A DNA stretch of 64,000 bases, from the NCBI GenBank assembly GCA_017625535.1, contig JAGAKR010000004.1, positions 84,060 to 148,059 on the forward strand. The letters run 5' to 3'. Each line of letters starts with the position of its first letter. Position 1 is the first letter of the stretch. The position numbers and the translations under genes are program-made. Shown one piece after another: positions 46,342 to 54,287 of this stretch. The stretch is from Bacteroidales bacterium. Lineage in GTDB: Bacteria > Bacteroidota > Bacteroidia > Bacteroidales > UBA932. The notes beneath the pieces are model-generated. The model had not been told where the DNA came from. It saw only the letters and a list, made by a program, of their open reading frames with translations, and made no database searches.

Positions 46342-46865
46342 TGAAGATTATCTCTTCTTACACATTAACCGATTTATTTCTCACACTTATTTCAGCGTCA
46401 ATCCTCATTTTGGGAATAGTCGTTGGATATAGTATTTCTACCTCTTATGAAATAAAAGCTCAAATAACTACTGCTAACAGCAGCAGTTATTTGAGTATAT
46501 TGTATCATATCTTAGCAACCAATTTTAGCATTATTGCCTTTGTTTCTATTTTAGGTTATATCACATGTGGAGTATTGTCTATATGCATTATCTTTTACAA
46601 CGGAATTAGGATTGGAGAAACCCTTAACACAAATTCTGACTCGGTATGGAATGTTTTAAAATTCCTTATTGGTCATGGTATTTTTGAAATTTTGGCATTA
46701 GTGCTATTTACAGGAATAGGCCTAAAGGGATATAGATTGTATCAGGACTTGTATCGTAATAGTTTTTCAAAGGGAACTTTACCACATGTTAATTTATTTA
46801 TTATACCCACAATGTTATTATTATTTGCTGGAATTATAGAGGCATTCTGTATAAAATATCTATAA
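46341..46865 (+). CDS. SpoIIM-family (DUF95) membrane protein
   Basis: 174 residues from the ATG at 46341, which overlaps the previous stop (TAATG). About five hydrophobic helices. The block IGHGIFEILALVLFTGIGLKG around residues 104-124 is the family's HGxxE core. SpoIIM/DUF95 proteins occur in sporulation, but also next to circular bacteriocin genes, where they help export or immunity. As Bacteroidales do not sporulate, the second role is the more relevant comparison. Confidence 0.75.
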   Translation: MKIISSYTLTDLFLTLISASILILGIVVGYSISTSYEIKAQITTANSSSYLSILYHILATNFSIIAFVSILGYITCGVLSICIIFYNGIRIGETLNTNSDSVWNVLKFLIGHGIFEILALVLFTGIGLKGYRLYQDLYRNSFSKGTLPHVNLFIIPTMLLLFAGIIEAFCIKYL

Positions 46866-47467
46866 TGAAAAAGTTTCTCTGCCACAGTTTATTTTATTTT
46901 TTACTGATTATAACCTGTTCTATAATCAGACAAAATATACACATCGATATACAAATTAATGATGGGAATATACCTATAGGCACGAATATAAGTTTTTATA
47001 AAGTTGTATCTATCATTGGATTTATCGTAGAAGCATGTATATCTTATATTATCTTAACTTTAATCGCTTTTATGTGCATTTTCTGCGCTAAATTTTTATC
47101 GCCATCTTATACATATAGAGATTTAATAAATATCTATTTCCCAAACCATAGTTATATATTATTAGGATTTGGTATCGGAGAGGCTTTAAAGACTTTATAT
47201 TTATACGAAAACGACCACTTATTAGCACTTTCTCTTTTGGATAAACGTCAAATACTTATTAATCTTAAAGACTTGATGTCCCATTTCTTTTACATAGATG
47301 TATGCACACTTTGTACTGCTCTGATTACGGTATTCTTACTAACAATCCATAAGCCTCACATCTCCGAAGACCGTACAACAAAGTTAATTAGTTTGCTCCC
47401 AATTATTGTATATTTCTTCTATATTTTTTACAGCAATTATCAGACTCTTCAAAATATTGGCCAATAA
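46865..47467 (+). CDS. Multi-helix membrane protein closing the glycine-zipper operon, unknown
   Basis: 200 residues with five to six hydrophobic helices (SLFYFLLIITCSII, VVSIIGFIVEACISYIILTLIAFMCIF, YILLGFGIGEALK, VCTLCTALITVFLLTI, LLPIIVYFFYIFY). The ATG overlaps the SpoIIM-family stop (TAATG). Topology is like YIP1-type integral proteins but I see no diagnostic motif. Candidate immunity or transport partner. Very AT-rich. Confidence 0.72.
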   Translation: MKKFLCHSLFYFLLIITCSIIRQNIHIDIQINDGNIPIGTNISFYKVVSIIGFIVEACISYIILTLIAFMCIFCAKFLSPSYTYRDLINIYFPNHSYILLGFGIGEALKTLYLYENDHLLALSLLDKRQILINLKDLMSHFFYIDVCTLCTALITVFLLTIHKPHISEDRTTKLISLLPIIVYFFYIFYSNYQTLQNIGQ

Positions 47468-47555
47468 TTTTCATACGCTCCTCAAAAGTACAAAGTTTTT
47501 TGTAAAGTATTTCGCTCTGCTACAGTCATCCTTCTCAAGAGTCCATTCTTGTCTG

Positions 47556-47704
47556 CTATTTCATAATAAGATACAATTCTCTTTGAGACATTATAACATT
47601 CCAACCTGACTTAAACAACCAAAGTCTGATTGTCCCAATTATCCTGGACACAATTAATGATTCTTCAGGCAACTTCTCCAAGACATCCGCACAGAACTCC
47701 TCTG
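47556..47704 (-). pseudogene. 3' fragment of a polyvalent-type gene, first direct-repeat copy
   Basis: The last 49 codons of a gene like the one at 49629-51116. Positions 47598-47704 match 49731-49837 in 104 of 107 bases; beyond 47598 toward the stop the sequence diverges (it encodes GWNVIMSQRELYLIMK and stops) as a different allele would. Its broken end lies 9 bases past the hipA stop codon. Confidence 0.85.
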
Positions 47705-47713
47705 GTTTTTGAT

Positions 47714-49252
47714 CTATAATCCAATTTTTCGGCTTTGCATCTTTGGGATAAGCAATTCTCTTATCAACGCTTTCTTTTTCTCCACTGGCATCTTATCTCT
47801 TCCTGCAGCAATGATTTCTTTAGCCAAGTCCTTTTTATGGCCAACTATATATTTATACCATTTCCCGTTAATTTTTGCTTCTACATGGAAGTCATGTTTG
47901 ATTGTTTCTGTCAAGCAGAATTGCTCAACTTCAAACCCCTCTTCAGTTTGATATGGTTCCACTACAGTAGGAAGATATCCTGTCATCTCCTGTCTATACT
48001 TGTCAGGCACAAGTCCATGGAGATATCCTTCAATCTTATCTACCCAGAATTCATCCACACCATTGGCCTTTGCAATATTCCGGAATTGAACTACAGCAGA
48101 TGCCACCTCATCCAATATCTTCCCTGCATTCTTGATTGCATACATACCTGCGAAATTGGTCAGATCATTTATATCTATGTCACTGTTTTTTCCGGCAATT
48201 GTCAATGAATGGCAATTTTCATATCCCATTCCACCAATATTTACAGTAAACATCAAATCATATGCTGGTGTTACATGCCAGGTACCATCCTTTTCCATCA
48301 TGAACGAGAAATTTTTTACATGATCATCCACATTCGCCGCAAAAACATTAAACACCATGCGTCTGAAGAGTTCTCTAATCTCTTGTTCCGGAATATTCAA
48401 ATCAAATGCAGTATCAAAAAGCCCCTCATAACTATCCACACCAGGATTGATGGCCGCCAATGTCTGTACATGTTTCTTCTCCCCGTTCTGTCTATCGTAC
48501 CTTTCTGTAAGGAAATGATTCACACCTTCCACCTTAAACAAGGATGACGGCATCATTACAATATTTGCAGTTGTTGCCATATCATAATATGTCTTCTCAA
48601 TTAAGGTGTATGGGAAGTCATCTTTTTCAGCAAATTTCAAGATATAGTACTTAAAATCTTTCCCCAATGCAATCTGTCCACTTTTTACATCTCCTTTCTC
48701 ATTGATTGCAATGATGGCTTTTGGGTGCATGCCTCCTGCTGAAGTGCCAATTTCATACAAAGCCTGTAAGGTAAGGTCATCTTCAGGCCTTATTACAGCA
48801 TGGCTTCTGCTCTCAAAAATATCTTTGGATATACGATACAACTCTTCTATTCTCAGATCCTTCTCTGTTGACATATTCTCCACATCCGGTTCGAACTCCA
48901 ATGCTCCCATTGCCCTCTTTCCTATAAAAGAAAGCATATCAACAGAATTTAACATGCGGAGAGGTATTTTATTTCTTATCGCCCAGTGCTCAAATACCTT
49001 ACTTCCCCATTTATCAGGTAAAGAATCTGATAAGAATTCAGGCAGCCCCTTATATAACTCATCCCTGTTTCCCACAACCGGCAAACCTCTACCCATGGGC
49101 CCTTTTATAGAATTCTTCAAAGGTGAAATGTCGATACCCTTTCCCACAAAAGCCGGATCATATGTAAATATGGCCCGGTTTCCTCTGGTATCCCAATAGA
49201 GCTTTCCGACAGGCTCGCCCCAAAGCATTACATTGATTTTATTTTTTAACAT
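47714..49252 (-). CDS. hipA: HipA-like Ser/Thr kinase toxin
   Basis: 512 residues, longer than the usual 430-440. N-terminal HipA_N part (VMLWGEPVGKLYWD, LPEFLSDSLPDKWG), nucleotide-binding GTSAGGMHPKAII, catalytic NVDDHVKNFSF and metal-binding AYDLMFT. A C-terminal extension of about 80 residues (from PTVVEPYQTEEGF) is not part of classical HipA. Known HipA toxins phosphorylate tRNA synthetases and cause growth arrest. It overlaps hipB by 14 bases. Confidence 0.93.
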   Translation of the reverse strand: MLKNKINVMLWGEPVGKLYWDTRGNRAIFTYDPAFVGKGIDISPLKNSIKGPMGRGLPVVGNRDELYKGLPEFLSDSLPDKWGSKVFEHWAIRNKIPLRMLNSVDMLSFIGKRAMGALEFEPDVENMSTEKDLRIEELYRISKDIFESRSHAVIRPEDDLTLQALYEIGTSAGGMHPKAIIAINEKGDVKSGQIALGKDFKYYILKFAEKDDFPYTLIEKTYYDMATTANIVMMPSSLFKVEGVNHFLTERYDRQNGEKKHVQTLAAINPGVDSYEGLFDTAFDLNIPEQEIRELFRRMVFNVFAANVDDHVKNFSFMMEKDGTWHVTPAYDLMFTVNIGGMGYENCHSLTIAGKNSDIDINDLTNFAGMYAIKNAGKILDEVASAVVQFRNIAKANGVDEFWVDKIEGYLHGLVPDKYRQEMTGYLPTVVEPYQTEEGFEVEQFCLTETIKHDFHVEAKINGKWYKYIVGHKKDLAKEIIAAGRDKMPVEKKKALIRELLIPKMQSRKIGL

Positions 49253-49559
49253 TTCTTGCTCTTCTTGGTTTGTTACTTGTTACCATATCATACATATATG
49301 CAGACATCGGTATCTCAGGGAGCAGTTCTTCTATATACTCCATTCTGTCAAGAATCTTAAGAAGCCTCAGGAATGTCTGAAGAGTTATATTATACAACTG
49401 TCCATTCTCAAACTTTCTTATTGTTATAATATTGATACCGGTCTGTTCTGACACTTCCTTTTGTGTCAAATTATACGAGAGTCTGTACTCTTTAAAGCGT
49501 TTACCCAATATAATTACCACTTGGGAAACGGGCATTCTGTTTATCGATTCTTTAATCAT
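49239..49559 (-). CDS. hipB: HipB-like HTH antitoxin
   Basis: 106 residues from the ATG at 49559 (MIKESINRMPVSQ); the longer frame adds an aromatic-rich stretch. Xre-type helix-turn-helix at LGKRFKEYRLSYNLTQKEVS with recognition helix INIITIRKFENG. Binds and silences HipA and the shared promoter. It is followed by hipA in the normal order. Confidence 0.9.
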   Translation of the reverse strand: MIKESINRMPVSQVVIILGKRFKEYRLSYNLTQKEVSEQTGINIITIRKFENGQLYNITLQTFLRLLKILDRMEYIEELLPEIPMSAYMYDMVTSNKPRRARNVKK

Positions 49560-49628
49560 ACAACAAAAGTAATTATAATATCGTTTAATACAAAATATTA
49601 GTATTAACAATAATTATAATAACTCTTT

Positions 49629-51116
49629 TTATAAATGTTTTCCATTTCTTTTCCCGTATCCTGCATACAGTCTATTAGAATTGTACGATTTACTTAGTAA
49701 GCAATATAAATCGTGTTCAGACATCTTTATATTCCAACCTGACTTAAACAACCAAAGTCTGATTGTCCCAATTATCCTGGACACGATTGATGATTCTTCA
49801 GGCAACTTCTCCAAGGCATCCGCACAGAACTCCTCTGCCGCTACATATTTATTTTTGCACCTGCTCATATATACCTTTTTTGCCGCAGGGTCCATGACAT
49901 CATGATAGATTGCATTCAGGAATGCATTATATCGGCTTCCCATTAAATTTTTCAATCCTCTGTGTCCTATCACTTCATGCACTATCGTATTTGACAAATC
50001 ATTCACATCCACATGGTTTGCTGGAATGACATATATCTTGTCATATGCTCCATCATAAAAGCCAAGTATTGTCCTGTTATCCTGTACTTGAGCCACATCA
50101 AGAGGTTCTATCCCAGCCATTGACATTTTTTTCATAATGTCCTCATCTATGACATATTTATCAGACTCCCGTACTGCGGCACCTAAACGGAATAAAGGCT
50201 GCAACAGATTTATAATATCATGTTTGAGTTCATCTGACATGTATATATTCCAATAGCCGGATGTATATACTGGCCTTATTTTCCATTTTTTCAGATATTT
50301 TTTGAAATACCCCATAATCACATCATCGTACAATGTCTGCAACCCTTTATTGCCACTGCCCAATGTATATCTTCTCATCTGCTTTTCCCCACCCACTATC
50401 CTAATGCTGTCATAGCCATTATAAACAGCATAATGCAACATCCTTTTGGAAAGGAACTCCCACCATTTATGAAATGGGGCATCCGGAATAGACAGTTCCA
50501 ACTTAGTTTCATAGTCAACTACAGAATTTATATATTTCTCCAATCTCGCCATATAGTCCCCTACATCTGCAGCATCTGCCAACAATTTTTCAATCACATT
50601 ATATGAATAATAGTTCGGCTGCAAGTCAGTATCATATCCATATTCCCTTGCATCCTGGTGTCTGGATGACTGCATCTCATCTATCAACAGTATCTTCTTA
50701 TCTCCTTCAAACATATCAGCACACCGGCACCAGCAGATGGTACGGTCATCAGCGACATCAGTAAAATGCACATCATCCGTCCTATATCTGGCAATATCTG
50801 GAGATGCTATAACTATCTCCTTATAATTTGTCAGTCCTGGTGTGGCGTACTGCAATCTCAAGGTATTTATTCCTTCCCCTTCCAATACATGTTCTTCCAA
50901 ATGGAGACGGTTCATTTTGATTTGTGCGATGAGATCCTCTTTGGTAATCATATTTCTAGAATTTCTCTTGAGATATTCCTCAAGTCCCAATATCTTATCC
51001 TCCTCCTTGCTTATTTTTCCATTAAGGACACCCATCCATTGCTCTCCAGTTGCCTTGACCATTTTCTGAGCAACTACAATCCTTTCACTGGTATAGTAAA
51101 ATAGACGTTCAATCAT
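49629..51116 (-). CDS. Polyvalent-type mobile-element protein with HExxH motif
   Basis: 495 residues from the ATG at 51116 (MIERLFYYTSERI). The opening and the block GEQWMGVLNGKISKEEDKILGLEEYL resemble domains of large polyvalent proteins of phages and ICEs, here as a stand-alone gene. Around residue 400 NTIVHEVIGHRG gives an HExxH-type metallopeptidase core, with a possible third ligand in VAAEEFCADALEKLP, preceded by an ImmA-like context (KIYVIPANHVDVNDLS). Its 3' end is the second copy of the 107-bp direct repeat. Perhaps a host-defence or entry protein delivered with DNA; function unproven. Confidence 0.72.
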   Translation of the reverse strand: MIERLFYYTSERIVVAQKMVKATGEQWMGVLNGKISKEEDKILGLEEYLKRNSRNMITKEDLIAQIKMNRLHLEEHVLEGEGINTLRLQYATPGLTNYKEIVIASPDIARYRTDDVHFTDVADDRTICWCRCADMFEGDKKILLIDEMQSSRHQDAREYGYDTDLQPNYYSYNVIEKLLADAADVGDYMARLEKYINSVVDYETKLELSIPDAPFHKWWEFLSKRMLHYAVYNGYDSIRIVGGEKQMRRYTLGSGNKGLQTLYDDVIMGYFKKYLKKWKIRPVYTSGYWNIYMSDELKHDIINLLQPLFRLGAAVRESDKYVIDEDIMKKMSMAGIEPLDVAQVQDNRTILGFYDGAYDKIYVIPANHVDVNDLSNTIVHEVIGHRGLKNLMGSRYNAFLNAIYHDVMDPAAKKVYMSRCKNKYVAAEEFCADALEKLPEESSIVSRIIGTIRLWLFKSGWNIKMSEHDLYCLLSKSYNSNRLYAGYGKRNGKHL

Positions 51117-51167
51117 GATATGAATAAAAATAGCCTGCCGCAAAGAAAACGACAGGCTGCAGTAATT

Positions 51168-51815
51168 TTAAAGATTCTGTGTTTTCTTTACAGTCCTTTT
51201 ATTGCTCTTATCAACTGTCCTTCCTTCATTATTATCAAAAATAAACACAAGCCCCTTGGTGACAGCATTATATGCTACGGATGCATTTATTGCTTGTCCT
51301 TCCTTATTTTTCATACCATCAATCTTTACCTTCATACCGCCAAGTAGCATATCTTTTTGCATCTGCGATATTTCCGCTCCGGCTATTTTATCCGGGACAT
51401 GCGCCTTCCCAACCTCCACATGATTGAGTTGGTTGGTATCCTTATCCAATGACACCAACAGATTTAGCTCGCCATTGGATGTATTGCAAGTCAACTTGGC
51501 ACATCCTCCATCCTTAATGGTATTCTGCTGCTCTTCTGTAAGATATTGGCCATATATTGCAGATTTGAAATTCGGGAATTTTCTGCACAGTTCCACCCTC
51601 AGTTCTGGCTTTCCCTCTGAATTGCTGCGCATAAAGAATTTGGCATGTCCCCCTGTTATCTCAACATTGGGCAATTTCCCTTTTATTGCCAATAAATCCG
51701 TTTTTCCATAATTCAAAAGGGTCTCAAGATTATTTGTCTTTTCCAGTACGTCTTTGGTAATTCCCAGTTGTTTCATCTCTTCCCATGGAAGATCCTCAAT
51801 TGTCAGTTTTGCCAT
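51168..51815 (-). CDS. DUF4099/DUF3945-like mobile-element protein
   Basis: 215 residues. N-terminal PWEEMKQLGITKDVLEKTNNLETLLNYGKT and the following ELRVELCRKFPN, GQYLTEEQQNTIKDGG, VSLDKDTNQLNHVEV match the arrangement of DUF4099 plus DUF3945 proteins common in Bacteroidales conjugative elements. The end is basic (KSNKRTVKKTQN). Role unknown. Its neighbours downstream and upstream are all on the same strand. Confidence 0.78.
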   Translation of the reverse strand: MAKLTIEDLPWEEMKQLGITKDVLEKTNNLETLLNYGKTDLLAIKGKLPNVEITGGHAKFFMRSNSEGKPELRVELCRKFPNFKSAIYGQYLTEEQQNTIKDGGCAKLTCNTSNGELNLLVSLDKDTNQLNHVEVGKAHVPDKIAGAEISQMQKDMLLGGMKVKIDGMKNKEGQAINASVAYNAVTKGLVFIFDNNEGRTVDKSNKRTVKKTQNL

Positions 51816-51833
51816 TTTCTCAATTTTTTTAAG

Positions 51834-52013
51834 TTATTCAATAAGTCTTTTTCTCTTTGCCTTTGCATAGGACATACTTACTACCGTCCGATTGTCCACC
51901 CTGATGGAAACCATTTCAGCATGCCTTACGGTCTCCAATTGCTTGACTTTTTCCAAAGCTTTCAATGCTGCCTCTCGAGCGCAGGAATTTCTGCCTTCCA
52001 ACATATATGTCAT
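51834..52013 (-). CDS. Small protein of 59 residues
   Basis: Encodes MTYMLEGRNSCAREAALK at the start and ends KAKRKRLIE. It is supported by position: its ATG overlaps the stop of the YwqK-like gene (ATGA) and it fills the gap to the next gene with a same-strand frame of matching codon use. Basic, helical, no family recognised. Confidence 0.65.
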   Translation of the reverse strand: MTYMLEGRNSCAREAALKALEKVKQLETVRHAEMVSIRVDNRTVVSMSYAKAKRKRLIE

Positions 52014-52579
52014 AGTCCTATCTTTTTTTGGTGTTCATAACTGATCTCATTTGTAATGCTACCATCCCGATAGTAACATTTCTTGATCAATTCCCCTCTT
52101 TCATCGTAAAAATCCCCCCAGCCATTGGCTCTATTATTTATGATTCTCACCTTAAATTTCCTTTTCCCGTTTTTATGATAATGCCTTTCTATACCATTGA
52201 TGTAGCCCTCATCATATGGAGTAACAGACATAATCTTACCTGAAGAATAGTATGTGCCCCATTTGCCCTCTCTTTTACCGTTCTTATAGTATCCGTGCTG
52301 CTCATATCTGTCCATATCCTTTTCCTTCCAAAAACCTTCTTTCTGGCCATTTACATAAGTCCCCTCAGCCACACGCCCAATATTGGCATCATACTGGATG
52401 AAAAACCCCTCGATTTTACCATTTTTCACACTGAACATCATTGAATCTTCTCCATTATATACCTTATACCGCCCGTCTTCAGTAATTGCTCCCAATATTT
52501 CAGGATTATCCGGGCTCATCCATATGGTACTGTTTACCATTACCAAATAATTTCCGTTTTCTGTTTTCACCTTTTTCAT
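52010..52579 (-). CDS. YwqK/MORN-repeat protein
   Basis: 189 residues with at least four copies of the MORN-like pattern G-Y-x-N-G-x-R/K-E-G-x-W (EGTYVNGQKEGFW, HGYYKNGKREGKWG, GYINGIERHYHKNGKRK, RANGWGDFYDERG). These proteins are often labelled as antitoxins, though evidence is thin. It lies in the ICE-type gene block, cotranscribed with its neighbours. Confidence 0.8.
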   Translation of the reverse strand: MKKVKTENGNYLVMVNSTIWMSPDNPEILGAITEDGRYKVYNGEDSMMFSVKNGKIEGFFIQYDANIGRVAEGTYVNGQKEGFWKEKDMDRYEQHGYYKNGKREGKWGTYYSSGKIMSVTPYDEGYINGIERHYHKNGKRKFKVRIINNRANGWGDFYDERGELIKKCYYRDGSITNEISYEHQKKIGL

Positions 52580-52581
52580 AG

Positions 52582-52899
52582 CTATAGGATTTTTCTTAAA
52601 CCATGCTGTTGTATACCCATCTGCTGCAATCTGACATCACTCATAAACTCCTGCTTAAGCAAAGTCAAATGCCTGTCATCTGTCATGGATAACGAGTAAT
52701 TGTCTTTGGTATCTTCATATTTAATTTTAAGGTCAACCTTCAATGTATTGCCCTCAGGCTTATTTGACAGTATCCTGTTGATGATATCAGAAATTATTCC
52801 ATCTATCTCGACTTTTTTCACTGCATCAACCTTAGGAATAATTAGGATAAATACAGGTCCTTGTCCTTCTCTGTAGGCCTTAATGGTAAGATTTTTCAT
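52582..52899 (-). CDS. Small conserved-looking protein, unknown
   Basis: 105 residues, two bases upstream of the YwqK-like gene, same strand. Opens MKNLTIKAYREGQGPVF, mixed alpha/beta, with charged end. No family recognised. Confidence 0.65.
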   Translation of the reverse strand: MKNLTIKAYREGQGPVFILIIPKVDAVKKVEIDGIISDIINRILSNKPEGNTLKVDLKIKYEDTKDNYSLSMTDDRHLTLLKQEFMSDVRLQQMGIQQHGLRKIL

Positions 52900-52911
52900 A
52901 GGCTCATTTTT

Positions 52912-53787
52912 TTAGTGTTTTTTTTTTACATTCATCAGATATTCGTTGAGATCCTTAAAATTGTGCTGGCCGTAGTATCCGGACATATCAATAGCATTGT
53001 CACCATAGATATCAGCTATTTTCACAAAAGCTTTTTTCCCTTCACAATCTGCATCCAGACAAGCAAATATCTTATTGGCTCCAACTTCATGCAGTTTTTT
53101 TAGAGCAACAGGCAACATAGCAAGCGAATTGAGGATAATGGCATTACACTGCGAATTGTCTCTGAACAGTTCCTTATATGACAGATAATCAAAAAAACCT
53201 TCAAAAATCATATAATCCTTACTGTCGCTTTTCTCGACGATTGTTGTAATGTATTTGCCATTACATCCTTTAAAATGTTCATTACGCAGCTCATATCCTC
53301 CTTTGTCATTTTTAAAACCAATGGCGTAATACTGTTTTCCGCTGTTACCATTGGCAAATGCCACTTCATTGCAATAACGGTTTGCTGTATTGGATGAAAT
53401 ACCCCTCTTAAGTATATATTTCTTCAGTGGCCAACTGAAAATACGTTTTACCTCTATGATAGATAATTCGGATGGTTTCCTCTGGGGCAGTTGCTCCACC
53501 GGAGAACAGCTGCAAGTACGTAACTTATCAAGTGCTTCCTTAAAACCACAATTGTGTATCAACCGGACCAGCTCAATTATATCGCCGCCTTGCCCAGTTG
53601 ACATATCCTTAAATGTATTGGTGACAGGATATACTATACATGACGGATTCCTGTCCTGTCGGTATGGAGCATGGAACAAGGCATAATTACCTTTAAGTGA
53701 TACAGGATGTACATTGTTTTGCAATAGATAATCGATTATTGAAATTTTGGATTTCAAAAACTCCAAATCGCTGTTATTTTCGTACAT
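52912..53787 (-). CDS. TOPRIM primase-like protein with degenerate zinc finger
   Basis: 291 residues from the ATG at 53787 (MYENNSDLEFLKSKISI). The N-terminal part is shaped like the DnaG CHC2 zinc finger (FHAPYRQDRNPSC, FKDMSTGQGGDIIELV) but the zinc-binding Cys/His set is incomplete. The C-terminal TOPRIM domain shows MIFEGFFDYLSY (Glu) and FACLDADCEGKKA (D-x-D). Likely a mobile-element primase or a DNA-end processing relative. A minus-strand TATATTTG box lies at 53817-53824. Confidence 0.82.
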   Translation of the reverse strand: MYENNSDLEFLKSKISIIDYLLQNNVHPVSLKGNYALFHAPYRQDRNPSCIVYPVTNTFKDMSTGQGGDIIELVRLIHNCGFKEALDKLRTCSCSPVEQLPQRKPSELSIIEVKRIFSWPLKKYILKRGISSNTANRYCNEVAFANGNSGKQYYAIGFKNDKGGYELRNEHFKGCNGKYITTIVEKSDSKDYMIFEGFFDYLSYKELFRDNSQCNAIILNSLAMLPVALKKLHEVGANKIFACLDADCEGKKAFVKIADIYGDNAIDMSGYYGQHNFKDLNEYLMNVKKKH

Positions 53788-53921
53788 TTGTAAAGTGACT
53801 AACGAGTTAACACACACAAATATACATAATTTTTTATCATATAATTATAACTTTTGACTCTTTTTATAATTATTTGATGTATTCGCTTGTTATAATATGA
53901 CTCTGGACCAAAAATAATGAT

Positions 53922-54287
53922 ATGAGAAAGATAATAAAAGAGAATAGAAATCCTGACCAACTTAAAGAATACTCAAAGTATATGATGGGGCTATTCAAAA
54001 GAGGCGGCATCACACGCAAGGAAATAATGCAAATTATGGATCTTGCATACGTATCGGTAAGTCGCAAGTGCAGTGATCAGGACTTCACTCTCCATGAGAT
54101 GATAGTCATAGGTAATCATATAGGTAAAGATTTCGTATATGACTTTGTGGACAAAGATCTCACAGACAAGGGATACAGCGAACTTATCAAGACAAACAGA
54201 AAATTGAATAAGGTTATAGAAGACCAAGCCGCCACTATCATGCAATTAAAAAAGAAGATTGCCCAGATGGAGAGCCAGCAATCATAG
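53922..54287 (+). CDS. Small HTH-like protein with C-terminal coiled coil
   Basis: 121 residues. RGGITRKEIMQIMDLAYVSVSRKCSDQDF could be a helix-turn-helix; residues 85-118 (NRKLNKVIEDQAATIMQLKK) form a coiled coil for dimerisation. Possibly a regulator of the divergent primase-led operon. Its 3' end overlaps the convergent coupling-protein gene by 6 bases. Confidence 0.65.
   Translation: MRKIIKENRNPDQLKEYSKYMMGLFKRGGITRKEIMQIMDLAYVSVSRKCSDQDFTLHEMIVIGNHIGKDFVYDFVDKDLTDKGYSELIKTNRKLNKVIEDQAATIMQLKKKIAQMESQQS

Noticed and set aside
52010-52579. Toxin-antitoxin antitoxin (YwqK label)
   Set aside because: MORN-like repeats are clear but no partner toxin is recognisable beside it.
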